Source: Pseudomonas sp. PICF141
GTDB lineage: Bacteria; Pseudomonadota; Gammaproteobacteria; Pseudomonadales; Pseudomonadaceae
DNA length: 64,000 bases
Assembly: GCF_002286815.1 (NCBI RefSeq)
Contig: NZ_MUNM01000076.1
Span: forward strand, 62,001-126,000
Reading direction: 5' to 3'
Shown here: positions 26,943 to 35,680 of the stretch, piece by piece
Numbering within the stretch: position 1 is the stretch's first letter
Layout: the number at the start of each line of letters is the position of its first letter
Made by a program: the position numbers and the translations under genes
The notes under the pieces: model-generated
What the model was told of the DNA's origin: nothing
What the model saw: only the letters and a program-made list of their open reading frames with translations
Databases searched by the model: none

Positions 26943-28403
26943 ATGATCAAATCTTTGCGTCCATTGCTGCTGGCCAGTCTTCTTTTGCCCCTGGCCTTCC
27001 CCGTTTCCGCCGCTTCGATCAACACCGCCCTGTCGCCCAACGTCGAAAAGGCCCTCAAGGCCAGCAAATTGCAGAGCAATGCCCTGTCGCTGGTAATGAT
27101 CCCGCTCAACGGCCCCGGCACCCCAACCCTTCATAACGCGGACGTTTCGGTCAACCCGGCTTCGACCATGAAACTGGTGACCACGTACGCCGCGCTGGAA
27201 ATGCTCGGCCCGAACCACCAGTGGAAAACCGAGTTCTACACCGACGGCACCCTCAGCGGCGGCATCCTCAACGGCAACCTCTACCTCAAGGGTGGCGGCG
27301 ATCCGAAACTCAACATGGAAAAACTCTGGCTGCTGATGCGCGACTTGCGCGCCAACGGCGTGACCCAGGTCACCGGCGACCTGGTGCTGGACCGCGGCTT
27401 CTTCGTGCAACCGCAGCTGCCTGAGTTCAATGACGACGGCAACGACGATAACAAGCCGTTCCTGGTCAAGCCCGACGCGCTGCTGGTCAACCTCAAGGCC
27501 CTGCGCTTCGTGGCCCGCAACGACTCGGGCAAGGTCCTGGTGTCGGTCGAGCCACCGATTGCCAGCATTCGCATCGACAATCAGGTCAAGGCGCTCAACT
27601 CCAAGCAATGCACTGGTGGCGTGCGTTACAACCCGGTGCCCCAGGCTGATGGCAGCGTGACCGTGACCGTCGGCGGCCAGTTGGGCGAAGGTTGCAGTTC
27701 CCAGACCTACCTGTCGCTGCTTGATCACGCGACCTACACCGCTGGCGCTGTGCGGGCGATCTGGAAGGAATTGGGCGGTAGCATCCAGGGCCAGGATCGC
27801 CTGTCACCGACACCGCGCAATGCCAAGGTACTGGCCCGGGCCTATTCGCCAGACCTGGCGGAAATCATTCGCGACATCAACAAATACAGCAACAACACCA
27901 TGGCTCAGCAGTTGTTCCTGAGCCTGGGCCAGAAGTTCCGCACCGACGCCGACGGTGACGACGCCAAGGCGGCTCAGCGCGTGGTGCGTCAATGGCTGGC
28001 ACGCAAAGGCATCACCGCGCCGCATCTGGTGATGGAGAACGGCTCCGGCCTGTCCCGCGCCGAGCGCGTGAGCGCCCGTGAAATGGCCGCGATGCTGCAA
28101 GCCGCCTGGCGCAGCCCGTATTCCGCCGAGTTCATCAGCTCGATGCCCATTGCCGGCACCGACGGCACCATGCGCAAACGGCTGAAGACCACCGCGATGC
28201 GCGGTGAAGCCCACGTCAAGACCGGCACCTTGAACACCGTGCGCGCCATCTCCGGCTACAGCCGCGACATCAATGGCAATACCTGGGCGGTGGTGGCGAT
28301 CCTCAACGACAAGGCACCGTTTGGCGCCTCTTCGGTGCTGGATCAGGTGCTGCTGGACCTGTATCGCCAGCCGAAATTGCCGGAAACGGCTTCGGTGTTG
28401 TAA
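26943..28403 (+). CDS. dacB: D-alanyl-D-alanine carboxypeptidase/endopeptidase (PBP4 type)
   Basis: This periplasmic class C penicillin-binding protein trims and cleaves peptidoglycan crosslinks. The start at 26943 gives a typical signal peptide (MIKSLRPLLLASLLLPLAFP then VSAAS), with cleavage near residue 24. Catalytic motifs are S74-x-x-K77 (NPASTMKLVTTYAAL), the SxN box in NKYSNNTMAQQLF, and KTG in AHVKTGTLNTV. The large insert domains between the first two motifs give the total of 486 residues expected of PBP4. The frame is open to 26850, but those residues would precede the signal peptide and are not likely. It appears to be transcribed alone. Confidence 0.94.
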   Translation: MIKSLRPLLLASLLLPLAFPVSAASINTALSPNVEKALKASKLQSNALSLVMIPLNGPGTPTLHNADVSVNPASTMKLVTTYAALEMLGPNHQWKTEFYTDGTLSGGILNGNLYLKGGGDPKLNMEKLWLLMRDLRANGVTQVTGDLVLDRGFFVQPQLPEFNDDGNDDNKPFLVKPDALLVNLKALRFVARNDSGKVLVSVEPPIASIRIDNQVKALNSKQCTGGVRYNPVPQADGSVTVTVGGQLGEGCSSQTYLSLLDHATYTAGAVRAIWKELGGSIQGQDRLSPTPRNAKVLARAYSPDLAEIIRDINKYSNNTMAQQLFLSLGQKFRTDADGDDAKAAQRVVRQWLARKGITAPHLVMENGSGLSRAERVSAREMAAMLQAAWRSPYSAEFISSMPIAGTDGTMRKRLKTTAMRGEAHVKTGTLNTVRAISGYSRDINGNTWAVVAILNDKAPFGASSVLDQVLLDLYRQPKLPETASVL

Positions 28404-28433
28404 CCCGATCGTCCAGACACTGGAGATCAAAAA

Positions 28434-28574
28434 ATGTGGGAGCGGGCTTGTGTGGTGAGGGGGCTTGCCCCCGTTTGAGTGCGCAGCACTCACAAGATCT
28501 TTGCTGCATCAGAGATTTTGGGGCTGCTTCGCAACCCAACGGGGGCAAGCCCCCTCGACAACTCGCTCCCACAG
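28434..28574. repeat. Composite nested repeat: one REPIN family inside another
   Basis: The outer arms TGTGGGAGCGGGCTTG and CTCGCTCCCACA belong to one REP family. The inner arms GTGAGGGGGCTTGCCCCCGT and ACGGGGGCAAGCCCCCTC belong to the family seen at 9461. The structure suggests insertion of one repeat within the other. It separates the convergent dacB and GGDEF genes. Confidence 0.8.
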
Positions 28575-28589
28575 GGTCCGCATGCTGCC

Positions 28590-30980
28590 TTAGCTCATCT
28601 GCCCCTCAACCCGATCCCGTCCTGCCTGTTTCGCTGCATACACCCCTGAGTCGGCCCGCAACAGCAGCGCATCCACACCCTCTCCGGCACGCCAGCTGGC
28701 AATCCCGAAACTCGCGGTGACGATCCCGACCTCGTCGATCGGCGCACTGCGCAACCCTTGCCACAATTGCACGGCCAGCACATAAGCCTGTTCGCCGTCG
28801 ATATCCGGACAGAGCACCATGAATTCTTCGCCGCCCAGACGACAGAACACATCCGTGCGCCGCAAGCGACCGCCAATGCGCTCGCACACGGCCTGCAATA
28901 CCCGATCACCCACGGCATGCCCGTGCAGATCGTTGATGCGCTTGAAGTGATCGATGTCGAGCATGATCACTGACAACTCGCCACCGCCGCGCTCGACCCG
29001 GGCCATTTCGGTGGTCAGGCGCTCCTGGAAATAACGACGGTTATGGATCCCGGTCAGGGAGTCGGTCACCGACAGTGCACGCAATTCCTCTTCCACACGC
29101 TTGAGGTCGGAGATGTCCGAAATGTAGCCATGCCAGAGCACACCGCCACCGGGCAGTTCCTCCGGCGTCGCCTCACCGCGGACCCAGCGCAGACCACGCT
29201 GGGGCAACTGCACGCGATATTCCTCGCGCCAGGGACTGAGGTTGTCCGCCGAGGCCTGGATCGATGCGCGAACCCGACGCGTGTCTTGCGGATGAATCCG
29301 CGCGAACACCGCTTCGGCGTTGAGCAACAGTACGTCCGGCTCAAGTTCGTAGATATCGCGAATACCGTCGCTGGCGTAGATCACACTGAAGCGCCCATCG
29401 AATTCCATCTTGAACTGGTAGATCCCGCCGGGCACATGGGCGCTGAGTTTCTTCAGTAACAGGTCCCGTGCGGCCAGAGCCTCGTAGACCCGTTTGCGTT
29501 CAGTGATGTCGATACAGATCGTCAGGTGCCCAACCCACAAGCCTTGCTCATCAAGGACCGGGGTCGCCAGCATATTCACCGTCAAATGGCTGCCGTCGCC
29601 GCGGACCAGCGTCCACTCCCGGGCTTCATGACCGCCCTCTTTCCCGCCTTCGACCAGCATCGCCTGACACGTCGGGATGGGCTTGCCATAGCGCGCGCTC
29701 AACTCGGCCGAGCGCGCTTCGAGTTCCCGGGCCAGGTGCAGGCTTTCCAGGGTCATATGGCCGACGACCTGAGCACTGGTGTAACCAAGCATTTGCTCTG
29801 CACCGGCGTTGAAGGTGTTAATCACTCCACGCAAGTCAGTGGCGATAATCGCCACCTGAGTCGCGGCATCCAGCACCCCGCGCAACTGGCCATGGGTGCC
29901 GCGCAATTCCTGCTCACGGTCATGCAGTTCCCGGGTCCGCTGCTCTACCATTTTCAGCGCTCGCTGGCGCTGGCTGACCAACACATAGAGAAACACACTG
30001 AGCAGCAGGCTGAGCAAACCACCGAGCACCACCAGGCTGGCCACCGAGGAATGGTTGGCGTTCAGAAACGCAGCGCTGGGACGCATATCCACTTGATAAT
30101 CATGGTCGGCCAGACGTAGTAAACGTGTCGAGGACAAGTCACTGGCCCCCACCGTATTAGTCGACTCATACAACACTTCACGCTGATCATCGGTGGACAA
30201 GTCGAGGATTCGCACCGAGAGAGAGTCAAGATTCTCGTCCGGCAGCCCGTCCGCCAGCAGCTGGCGCATGCTGATCACCGCCATCACATAGCCGGCGGGC
30301 GCAGCGTTTGGGATGTTCCGATGGATGACCGGTGCTACCAGCAACACGCCCCGCGAATAGGCGGGCTCGATGCCTACCAGATGCAACGGTTGCGACACGG
30401 CCATGTTGCCGTGGCGATCGGCCCGTTCCAGGGTCGAACGACGCAGGGGTTGGGCCAGCAGGTCGTAACCCAGTGGCGTAGGCAGATGGCTCTGGGTTTG
30501 GGTGTAGAGCACGGGCACGTACTCATCTCGCAAGCCGGCCGGTTGCAACTGACCCTCGGCGTTGAGCTCGCGAAAGATGAAATCGTCCAAGCCTTCCTCA
30601 CGCACCGCGCGCTCAAGCAGCGGTCGTTCGGCGTGGGAAACCCGGGGGGCCCAGGAGTAGGCCTGGGTGCGATGCAAAAGAGGCTTGGCGTAACCGTCGA
30701 ATTCTTCGCGGGACACCGATTCTGAATGGACGAAGAACCGGCGCAGACCGTCGAGGCGCTGCTCCTGATCTTCGAAACGTTCTTCGATACGGCTGTAACG
30801 TTCACTGGCGAGCAGCTGGAAACGTTGCCGCAATTGCTGATGAAATTGATTGAATGTCGCCCAGGCCAGCAATCCCGTGAGAATCCCGCCTACGAGCAAT
30901 GCCAACAGCGCGACCAGCCAGGCCGAAACATCTTCACGGATAAAACCCAGGATCTTGGGGCGCACGGCGTGCAACGACAT
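28590..30980 (-). CDS. Membrane CHASE-PAS-PAS-GGDEF diguanylate cyclase
   Basis: The 796-residue protein has an N-terminal membrane helix (about 20-45), a periplasmic CHASE-type sensor (about 75-310) and a second membrane helix (about 312-335, VASLVVLGGLLSLLLSVFLY). A coiled-coil segment, two PAS domains and a C-terminal GGDEF domain follow. The active site is GGEEF (in CRLGGEEFMVL) with an intact inhibitory site RRTD five residues upstream, so it should make cyclic di-GMP with product feedback. I chose the ATG at 30980 over an in-frame GTG at 30989; neither has a strong ribosome site. It is transcribed toward dacB. The signal sensed is unknown. Confidence 0.93.
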   Translation of the reverse strand: MSLHAVRPKILGFIREDVSAWLVALLALLVGGILTGLLAWATFNQFHQQLRQRFQLLASERYSRIEERFEDQEQRLDGLRRFFVHSESVSREEFDGYAKPLLHRTQAYSWAPRVSHAERPLLERAVREEGLDDFIFRELNAEGQLQPAGLRDEYVPVLYTQTQSHLPTPLGYDLLAQPLRRSTLERADRHGNMAVSQPLHLVGIEPAYSRGVLLVAPVIHRNIPNAAPAGYVMAVISMRQLLADGLPDENLDSLSVRILDLSTDDQREVLYESTNTVGASDLSSTRLLRLADHDYQVDMRPSAAFLNANHSSVASLVVLGGLLSLLLSVFLYVLVSQRQRALKMVEQRTRELHDREQELRGTHGQLRGVLDAATQVAIIATDLRGVINTFNAGAEQMLGYTSAQVVGHMTLESLHLARELEARSAELSARYGKPIPTCQAMLVEGGKEGGHEAREWTLVRGDGSHLTVNMLATPVLDEQGLWVGHLTICIDITERKRVYEALAARDLLLKKLSAHVPGGIYQFKMEFDGRFSVIYASDGIRDIYELEPDVLLLNAEAVFARIHPQDTRRVRASIQASADNLSPWREEYRVQLPQRGLRWVRGEATPEELPGGGVLWHGYISDISDLKRVEEELRALSVTDSLTGIHNRRYFQERLTTEMARVERGGGELSVIMLDIDHFKRINDLHGHAVGDRVLQAVCERIGGRLRRTDVFCRLGGEEFMVLCPDIDGEQAYVLAVQLWQGLRSAPIDEVGIVTASFGIASWRAGEGVDALLLRADSGVYAAKQAGRDRVEGQMS

Positions 30981-31077
30981 AGAGGCCACTCAGAACGCCA
31001 GGTGCCGGAAAAGCCCTTTGGCCACTGTTGAGTTATAGCTATTAGCCACTAATTTGACCAGCACTGAAAGAACCCAA

Positions 31078-31099
31078 GAGCCTTTGAAAATCAAGGCTC
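31078..31099 (-). terminator. Weak hairpin downstream of rlmL
   Basis: GAGCCTT and AAGGCTC pair around an eight-base loop just after the rlmL stop. The T content beyond the stem on the minus strand is poor, so termination strength is uncertain. Confidence 0.4.
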
Positions 31100-31123
31100 T
31101 GTGGATCCAATCAGGCTCATGTA

Positions 31124-33394
31124 TCACCGAGCGGTAATCTTCCACGCACGGTGGATCTTGCCATTACGGGCGAAATCCGGATCGATGGTCTGGGCGGTGA
31201 TTTCTTCAACGGCATAACGCTCGGTAAGGTTTTCCTCGAGCTGGAACTTGCGGAAGTTGTTGGAGAAATACAGCACGCCGCCCGGCGCCAGACGTGCCAT
31301 GGCCAGGTCAATCAACTGCACTTGATCACGCTGCACGTCGAAAATGCCTTCCATGCGCTTGGAGTTGGAGAAGGTCGGCGGGTCGATGAAAATCAGGTCG
31401 TATTCGTCACGGCAGGCATCGAGCCAGGCCATCACATCGCCCTGCTCCAAGCGGTTCTTGTCGGAAAAACCGTTCAGCGACAGGTTGCGACGTGCCCAAT
31501 CCAGATAGGTTTTCGACAGGTCGACGCTGGTGGTGCTACGCGCGCCGCCCTTGGCGGCATGTACGCTGGCGGTCGCGGTGTAGCAATACAGGTTGAGGAA
31601 GCGCTTGCCAGCCGCTTCTTTCTGAATCCGCATGCGCATCGGCCGATGATCGAGGAACAGGCCGGTGTCGAGGTAGTCGGTGAGGTTCACCAGCAGCTTC
31701 ACGCCGCCTTCGTTAACCTCATTGAACTTGCCCTGTGCGCTCTGGCGTTCGTATTGCTTGGTGCCGCTTTGACGCTCGCGACGTTTGACCACCACGCGGT
31801 TCTTGTCGATGTTCAGCGCCTGCGGGATCGCCGCCAGGGCATCGAACATCCGCGCCGAGGCTTTTTCCGGATCGATGGATTTGGGTGCGGCGTATTCCTG
31901 GACGTGGACCCAGTCGTGATAAAGGTCGATGGCCATGGAATATTCCGGCATGTCGGCATCGTAGACGCGGTAGCAGTCGATGCCTTCACGCTTGACCCAC
32001 TTACCCAAGGCCTTGAGGTTTTTTTGCAGACGGTTGGCGAACATCTGCCCGCCTTCGCTCAAGCGCGGTTGCTCGATCACCACCGGGGCCGGTTTGATCG
32101 GGTTGCCGTTCTTGTTGTACTTCTCGTATTTGCCCGGCGCTTCGATGTTCGATGGCGCATCGGACTCGGCCTGTTCACGCTCGATCTGGCGTTGTTCCGG
32201 AGTGCGACGCTCGCCGGTGACGAACTGGTCCGGCGTGACCTTGATCAGCAGCAACTTGCACGGCAGGGCGCCGTTCCAGAACGAATACTGTTTGTAGCTG
32301 CGGATGCCCATGCGCTTGCCCAGGTCCGGGGCGCCGGTGAACACCGCCGCTTCCCAGTTCAGGCAAGCCTGACGCAGACGTTCGCCGAGGTTCTGGTAGA
32401 GGTAAAGCAGGCTCGCCTCATCGCCCAGACGTTCGCCGTACGGAGGGTTGCAGATCACCAGGCCTTTCTGGTTCTGGTCCGGGCGCGGCTCGAACGTCGC
32501 GACTTCGCCCTGGTAGATCTTGATCCACTCGCTCAGGCCGGCACGTTCAACGTTATTGCGGCCCGGTTGAATCAGGCGCGGGTCGGCTTCGTAACCGCGA
32601 ATCCACAGCGGTGGCCTGGCCAGACCAGCCGCGGCGCGCTCGGTGGCTTCTTCGTGAAGTTTTTTCCACAGCGCCGGCACGTGACCGAGCCAGGCGGTGA
32701 AGCCCCATTGCTCGCGACGCAGGTTCGGCGCCATGTCGGCGGCGATCATCGCGGCTTCGACCAGGAATGTACCGACACCGCACATCGGGTCAGCCAGTGC
32801 GCCACCTTCGGCGGCAATCCGAGGCCAGCCCGAACGGATCAGAATCGCCGCCGCGAGGTTTTCCTTCAGCGGCGCCGCGCCCTGCTGCAAGCGGTAACCA
32901 CGCTGGTGCAGGCTGTGACCGGACAGGTCGAGGGACAGAATCGCTTCGCCACGGTCCAGGCGCAGGTGAATGCGCAGGTCCGGGTTGAGCTTGTCGATGG
33001 ATGGACGGTCGCCCTGCGGGGTGCGCAGTTTGTCGACAATGGCGTCCTTGACCTTCAAGGCGCCGAAATGCGTGTTATCAATGCCCGAACCGTGACCGCT
33101 GAACTCAACGGCCAGCGTGCCATCATTGAGCATGTGGTCTTGCCATTCGATATCCAGCACGCCGTGGTAGAGGTCTTCGGCGTCCTTCATCGGGAAGCGC
33201 TTGAGCACCAGCAGCACGCGGTTCGCCAGACGCGACCACAGGCACAGGCGATAGGCGGTTTCCATGGTGGCCATGCCGCGCACAGCCGAGGTGTGCTCGC
33301 GTGCTTCTTCAAGGCCAAGCCCGACGGCTTCCTCGATGAGCAAGCCTTCAAGGCCTTTGGGGCAAGTGAGGAAGAGTTCGAAACGATCGGACAT
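31124..33394 (-). CDS. rlmL: 23S rRNA methyltransferase RlmKL (m2G2445, m7G2069)
   Basis: This fused enzyme modifies two guanines of helix 74 region 23S rRNA. The 756-residue protein has an N-terminal THUMP domain (about 45-155) and the RlmL methyltransferase with ADPMCGVGTFLVEAA and the NPPYGERLG catalytic motif (about 185-380). A linker precedes the C-terminal RlmK methyltransferase with NLYCYTATASVHAAKGGA and FIDPPTFSNSKRM. Length and domain order match E. coli RlmKL. It is divergent from rmf, with 532 bases between, and appears to be transcribed alone. Confidence 0.96.
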   Translation of the reverse strand: MSDRFELFLTCPKGLEGLLIEEAVGLGLEEAREHTSAVRGMATMETAYRLCLWSRLANRVLLVLKRFPMKDAEDLYHGVLDIEWQDHMLNDGTLAVEFSGHGSGIDNTHFGALKVKDAIVDKLRTPQGDRPSIDKLNPDLRIHLRLDRGEAILSLDLSGHSLHQRGYRLQQGAAPLKENLAAAILIRSGWPRIAAEGGALADPMCGVGTFLVEAAMIAADMAPNLRREQWGFTAWLGHVPALWKKLHEEATERAAAGLARPPLWIRGYEADPRLIQPGRNNVERAGLSEWIKIYQGEVATFEPRPDQNQKGLVICNPPYGERLGDEASLLYLYQNLGERLRQACLNWEAAVFTGAPDLGKRMGIRSYKQYSFWNGALPCKLLLIKVTPDQFVTGERRTPEQRQIEREQAESDAPSNIEAPGKYEKYNKNGNPIKPAPVVIEQPRLSEGGQMFANRLQKNLKALGKWVKREGIDCYRVYDADMPEYSMAIDLYHDWVHVQEYAAPKSIDPEKASARMFDALAAIPQALNIDKNRVVVKRRERQSGTKQYERQSAQGKFNEVNEGGVKLLVNLTDYLDTGLFLDHRPMRMRIQKEAAGKRFLNLYCYTATASVHAAKGGARSTTSVDLSKTYLDWARRNLSLNGFSDKNRLEQGDVMAWLDACRDEYDLIFIDPPTFSNSKRMEGIFDVQRDQVQLIDLAMARLAPGGVLYFSNNFRKFQLEENLTERYAVEEITAQTIDPDFARNGKIHRAWKITAR

Positions 33395-33795
33395 TGGTAA
33401 TTCCAGAGCCTTTGGCTAAGTGAATCGGCAACGCATTGCCGATCCGGTTTTCAGTCAGGCGCTTTTCTAACAGAGCGCCCGCGTGGCACGAAGGTGTGCC
33501 GTTCCCACCCTGGCTGCTCGGGTTAAAAGAGCTTAGATGCCAGGACAGATATAAAAGTTGATGCAACAAAATGTCATAAGTCGACCCTTCGTCGAATAGT
33601 CCACAAGTGCAACGGGTGTCATTCTCGTTAAAGGCTTACCCCCACCCTCTAGCGCAGGGCCGATCATACCGGGGTTTGGCTCGTAACCACGGGACAAATA
33701 TCGTGTTACTTATGGCCATAGCATCTTTATGGTTACGTTCTTATGACAAAACGATCATTCCCTCGATGTGACGCATTGGTTAGAACTCAACTCAG
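33395..33795. other. Intergenic region between rlmL and the rmf leader
   Basis: No gene is supported here. A perfect 8-bp hairpin, ATCGGCAA-CGCA-TTGCCGAT (33424-33443), lies in the likely 5' region of rlmL. The rest should contain the rlmL and rmf promoters, which I cannot place with confidence. Confidence 0.5.
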
Positions 33796-33888
33796 GTTGA
33801 CGTCGCAACGGCGTCAACACCTTGGCTCGCCACGCCGGCAGCGAGCCGCCAGCGGCAGAATTTTTCTGCCTGACCTCGATTGAGGTCA
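33796..33888 (+). promoter_or_regulatory. Structured rmf 5' leader: four consecutive hairpins
   Basis: Four perfect 7-bp stems follow one another: GTTGACG/CGTCAAC (33796-33818), GGCTCGC/GCGAGCC (33824-33847), GGCAGAA/TTCTGCC (33854-33870) and TGACCTC/GAGGTCA (33871-33888). The rmf start lies 38 bases after the last one. None is followed by a T run, so this looks like mRNA structure and not a terminator. Confidence 0.65.
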
Positions 33889-33926
33889 ACGCGATAAATA
33901 CAGTCAACAAGTGAGGGAAACACCCT

Positions 33927-34142
33927 ATGAGAAGACTTAAGCGTGATCCGTTGGAAAGAGCATTTTTGCGCGGATATCAATATGGCGTTGGTGGTAAATC
34001 CCGTGAGCTTTGCCCTTTTACTCTACCGTCGGTACGCCAAGCCTGGATCAATGGCTGGCGCGAAGGACGCGGCGACAACTGGGACGGTATGACCGGCACT
34101 GCGGGAATCCACAGACTCAACGAACTTCACGCCGTCGGCTAA
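33927..34142 (+). CDS. rmf: Ribosome modulation factor
   Basis: RMF is a small basic protein that joins 70S ribosomes into inactive 100S dimers in stationary phase. The 71-residue product shows the family pattern: MRRLKRDPLERAFLRGYQYG, the Cys-containing CPFTLPSVRQAWINGWREGR and a short tail. Its ATG has GAGGG about eight bases upstream. It is preceded by a leader with four strong hairpins and followed by an intrinsic terminator, so it is a single-gene unit. Expression is likely tied to growth phase, and the leader suggests mRNA-level control. Confidence 0.96.
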   Translation: MRRLKRDPLERAFLRGYQYGVGGKSRELCPFTLPSVRQAWINGWREGRGDNWDGMTGTAGIHRLNELHAVG

Positions 34143-34227
34143 TACAGGGCACACACTCCGACACGACAATCTGATTACGTAATGACTTAACCACGCACGT
34201 CCCATCCGGACGGCGGGCTTCGGCCCA

Positions 34228-34253
34228 GGGGCTCCTTCGAGGAGCCCTTTTTT
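34228..34253 (+). terminator. Intrinsic terminator of rmf
   Basis: GGGCTCCT and AGGAGCCC pair around a TCG loop and are followed by six T residues, 86 bases after the rmf stop. Confidence 0.9.
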
Positions 34254-34281
34254 ATGCCAGCATTTTGCCGAAACACCCCCG

Positions 34282-34430
34282 TTGTAGCAGCTGCCGAGCC
34301 TGCGAGGCTGCGTTCGGCGGTGAAGCCGTCGTAAACCCTGCATACACCGTATACCTGTAATACCGCAGTGTCTGATTTCACGACGGCTTCGCCGCCGAAC
34401 GCAGCCTCGCAGGCTCGGCAGCTGCTACAG
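34282..34430. repeat. Inverted repeat (GTAGCAGCTGCCG family)
   Basis: The arms TTGTAGCAGCTGCCGAGCCT and AGGCTCGGCAGCTGCTACA bound about 149 bases; further inside, GCGTTCGGCGG and GACGGCTTCGCCGCCGAACG also face each other. It ends one base before the pyrD stop codon and probably ends that transcript. Confidence 0.9.
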
Positions 34431-34431
34431 G

Positions 34432-35451
34432 TCAGCGTAGGGCCGCGATGGCATCCACCGATTCACGAATCAACGCCGGGCCTTTATAGATGAAGCCGGA
34501 GTAGAGCTGCACCAAACTCGCACCCGCGGCGATTTTCTCAGCCGCGTGCTTGCCTTCGGTGATGCCGCCCACGGCGATGATCGGCAGGCGACCGGCCAGT
34601 TCCGCCGCCAGCACTTTAACGGTGTGCGTGCTTTTCTCGCGAACCGGCGCGCCGGACAACCCGCCCGCCTCGTCACCATGTTCCATGCCTTCGACACCAA
34701 CGCGGCTCAGGGTGGTGTTGGTGGCAATCACTGCATCCATCCCGGTTTCGATCAACGCCTGGGCGACTTGAACGGTTTCTTCGTCAGTCATGTCCGGCGC
34801 GATCTTGATCGCCAGCGGCACATGCTTGCCGTGACGCAGGGCCAGTTCCGCCCGGCGGGTGGCCAGGTCGGCGAGCAATTGCTTGAGCGAATCGCCGAAT
34901 TGCAGGCTGCGCAGGCCCGGGGTGTTTGGCGAACTGACGTTGACCGTCACATAGCTGGCGTGGGCATAGACCTTATCCAGACAGATCAGATAGTCATCGA
35001 CCGCACGTTCAACCGGTGTGTCGAAATTCTTGCCGATATTGATGCCCAGCACGCCTTTGTACTTGGCTGCCGCCACGCGAGCGAGCAAGTAATCGACACC
35101 AAGGTTGTTGAAGCCCATGCGGTTGATGATCGCTTCGGCGTCCGGCAAGCGGAAAATCCGTGGTTTCGGGTTGCCCGGTTGCGGACGCGGCGTGATGGTG
35201 CCGATTTCGACGAAACCGAAACCCAATTGGGCAAATCCATCGATCGCTGCGCCGTTTTTGTCCAGACCGGCCGCCAAACCCACCGGGTTCGGGAACTCCA
35301 GGCCCATGACCGTTACCGGCAGTTTCGCCGGTGCCTTGCACAGCAAGCCGTTAAGGCCCAAACGCCCGCCCGCGCCGATCAGGTCCAGGGACAGATCGTG
35401 GGAGGTTTCCGGGGAAAGTTTGAACAACAGCTGACGGGCCAGGGTGTACAT
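34432..35451 (-). CDS. pyrD: Dihydroorotate dehydrogenase (quinone), class 2
   Basis: PyrD oxidises dihydroorotate to orotate in pyrimidine synthesis, passing electrons to quinone at the inner membrane. The 339-residue protein has the class 2 N-terminal helix pair ([20 protein letters not shown]), FMN-binding motifs [13 protein letters not shown] and [19 protein letters not shown], and the catalytic Ser in [12 protein letters not shown] start it at 35451 ([10 protein letters not shown]). The frame is open to 35526, but the added 25 residues have no family match and approach the nasS promoter. It is divergent from nasS. Confidence 0.96.
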   Translation of the reverse strand: MYTLARQLLFKLSPETSHDLSLDLIGAGGRLGLNGLLCKAPAKLPVTVMGLEFPNPVGLAAGLDKNGAAIDGFAQLGFGFVEIGTITPRPQPGNPKPRIFRLPDAEAIINRMGFNNLGVDYLLARVAAAKYKGVLGINIGKNFDTPVERAVDDYLICLDKVYAHASYVTVNVSSPNTPGLRSLQFGDSLKQLLADLATRRAELALRHGKHVPLAIKIAPDMTDEETVQVAQALIETGMDAVIATNTTLSRVGVEGMEHGDEAGGLSGAPVREKSTHTVKVLAAELAGRLPIIAVGGITEGKHAAEKIAAGASLVQLYSGFIYKGPALIRESVDAIAALR

Positions 35452-35542
35452 GGGCAGGCTTGACTCGGTTGGCGATGAGAGGCGGCGATTATAGCCGCGC
35501 ATCAGGGCTTCAGGCGAGGCGCGCAATAAAATCAGTCAGCGA

Positions 35543-35558
35543 TGGCATATGCCTTGCA
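35543..35558 (+). promoter_or_regulatory. Sigma-54 promoter of nasS-nasT
   Basis: TGGCATATGCCTTGCA carries GG and GC separated by exactly 10 bases, with the -12 half TTGCA intact. Transcription would begin near 35569, just before the antitermination leader. RpoN/NtrC control fits nitrogen assimilation genes. Confidence 0.75.
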
Positions 35559-35574
35559 CCATCACAAGCATCAG

Positions 35575-35664
35575 CACTCATGCCAGCGGCGGGATGAGTG
35601 GAAGGACAATGGCGTCGTCACCCGGCTTTGCCCACGCAAGGGCGTTGGGACGACGCTTTTTTTT
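35575..35664 (+). promoter_or_regulatory. ANTAR (NasT) antitermination leader of nasS-nasT
   Basis: Hairpin one (35575-35600) has a CACTCAT/ATGAGTG stem, a G-G mismatch, a CC/GG pair and the loop AGCGGC. Hairpin two (35605-35616) is GAC-AATGGC-GTC. Both six-base loops have A at position 1 and G at position 4, the ANTAR recognition rule. The intrinsic terminator GCGTCGTC (35612-35619)/GACGACGC (35649-35656) with eight T residues overlaps hairpin two, so the two structures exclude each other. Confidence 0.75.
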
Positions 35665-35680
35665 GGAAGGTGCGAAATCG

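Noticed and set aside
31151-33400. 749-residue plus-strand frame opposite rlmL
   Set aside because: Antisense shadow; rlmL motifs are complete on the minus strand and this product resembles nothing.
34023-34343. Minus-strand 106-residue frame over rmf
   Set aside because: It is antisense to rmf and includes the rmf terminator and a repeat arm.
35561-35574. Stem CTTG-N8-CAAG upstream of the nasS leader as another ANTAR hairpin
   Set aside because: Its loop has eight bases without the A1/G4 pattern, and the predicted transcription start lies within it.
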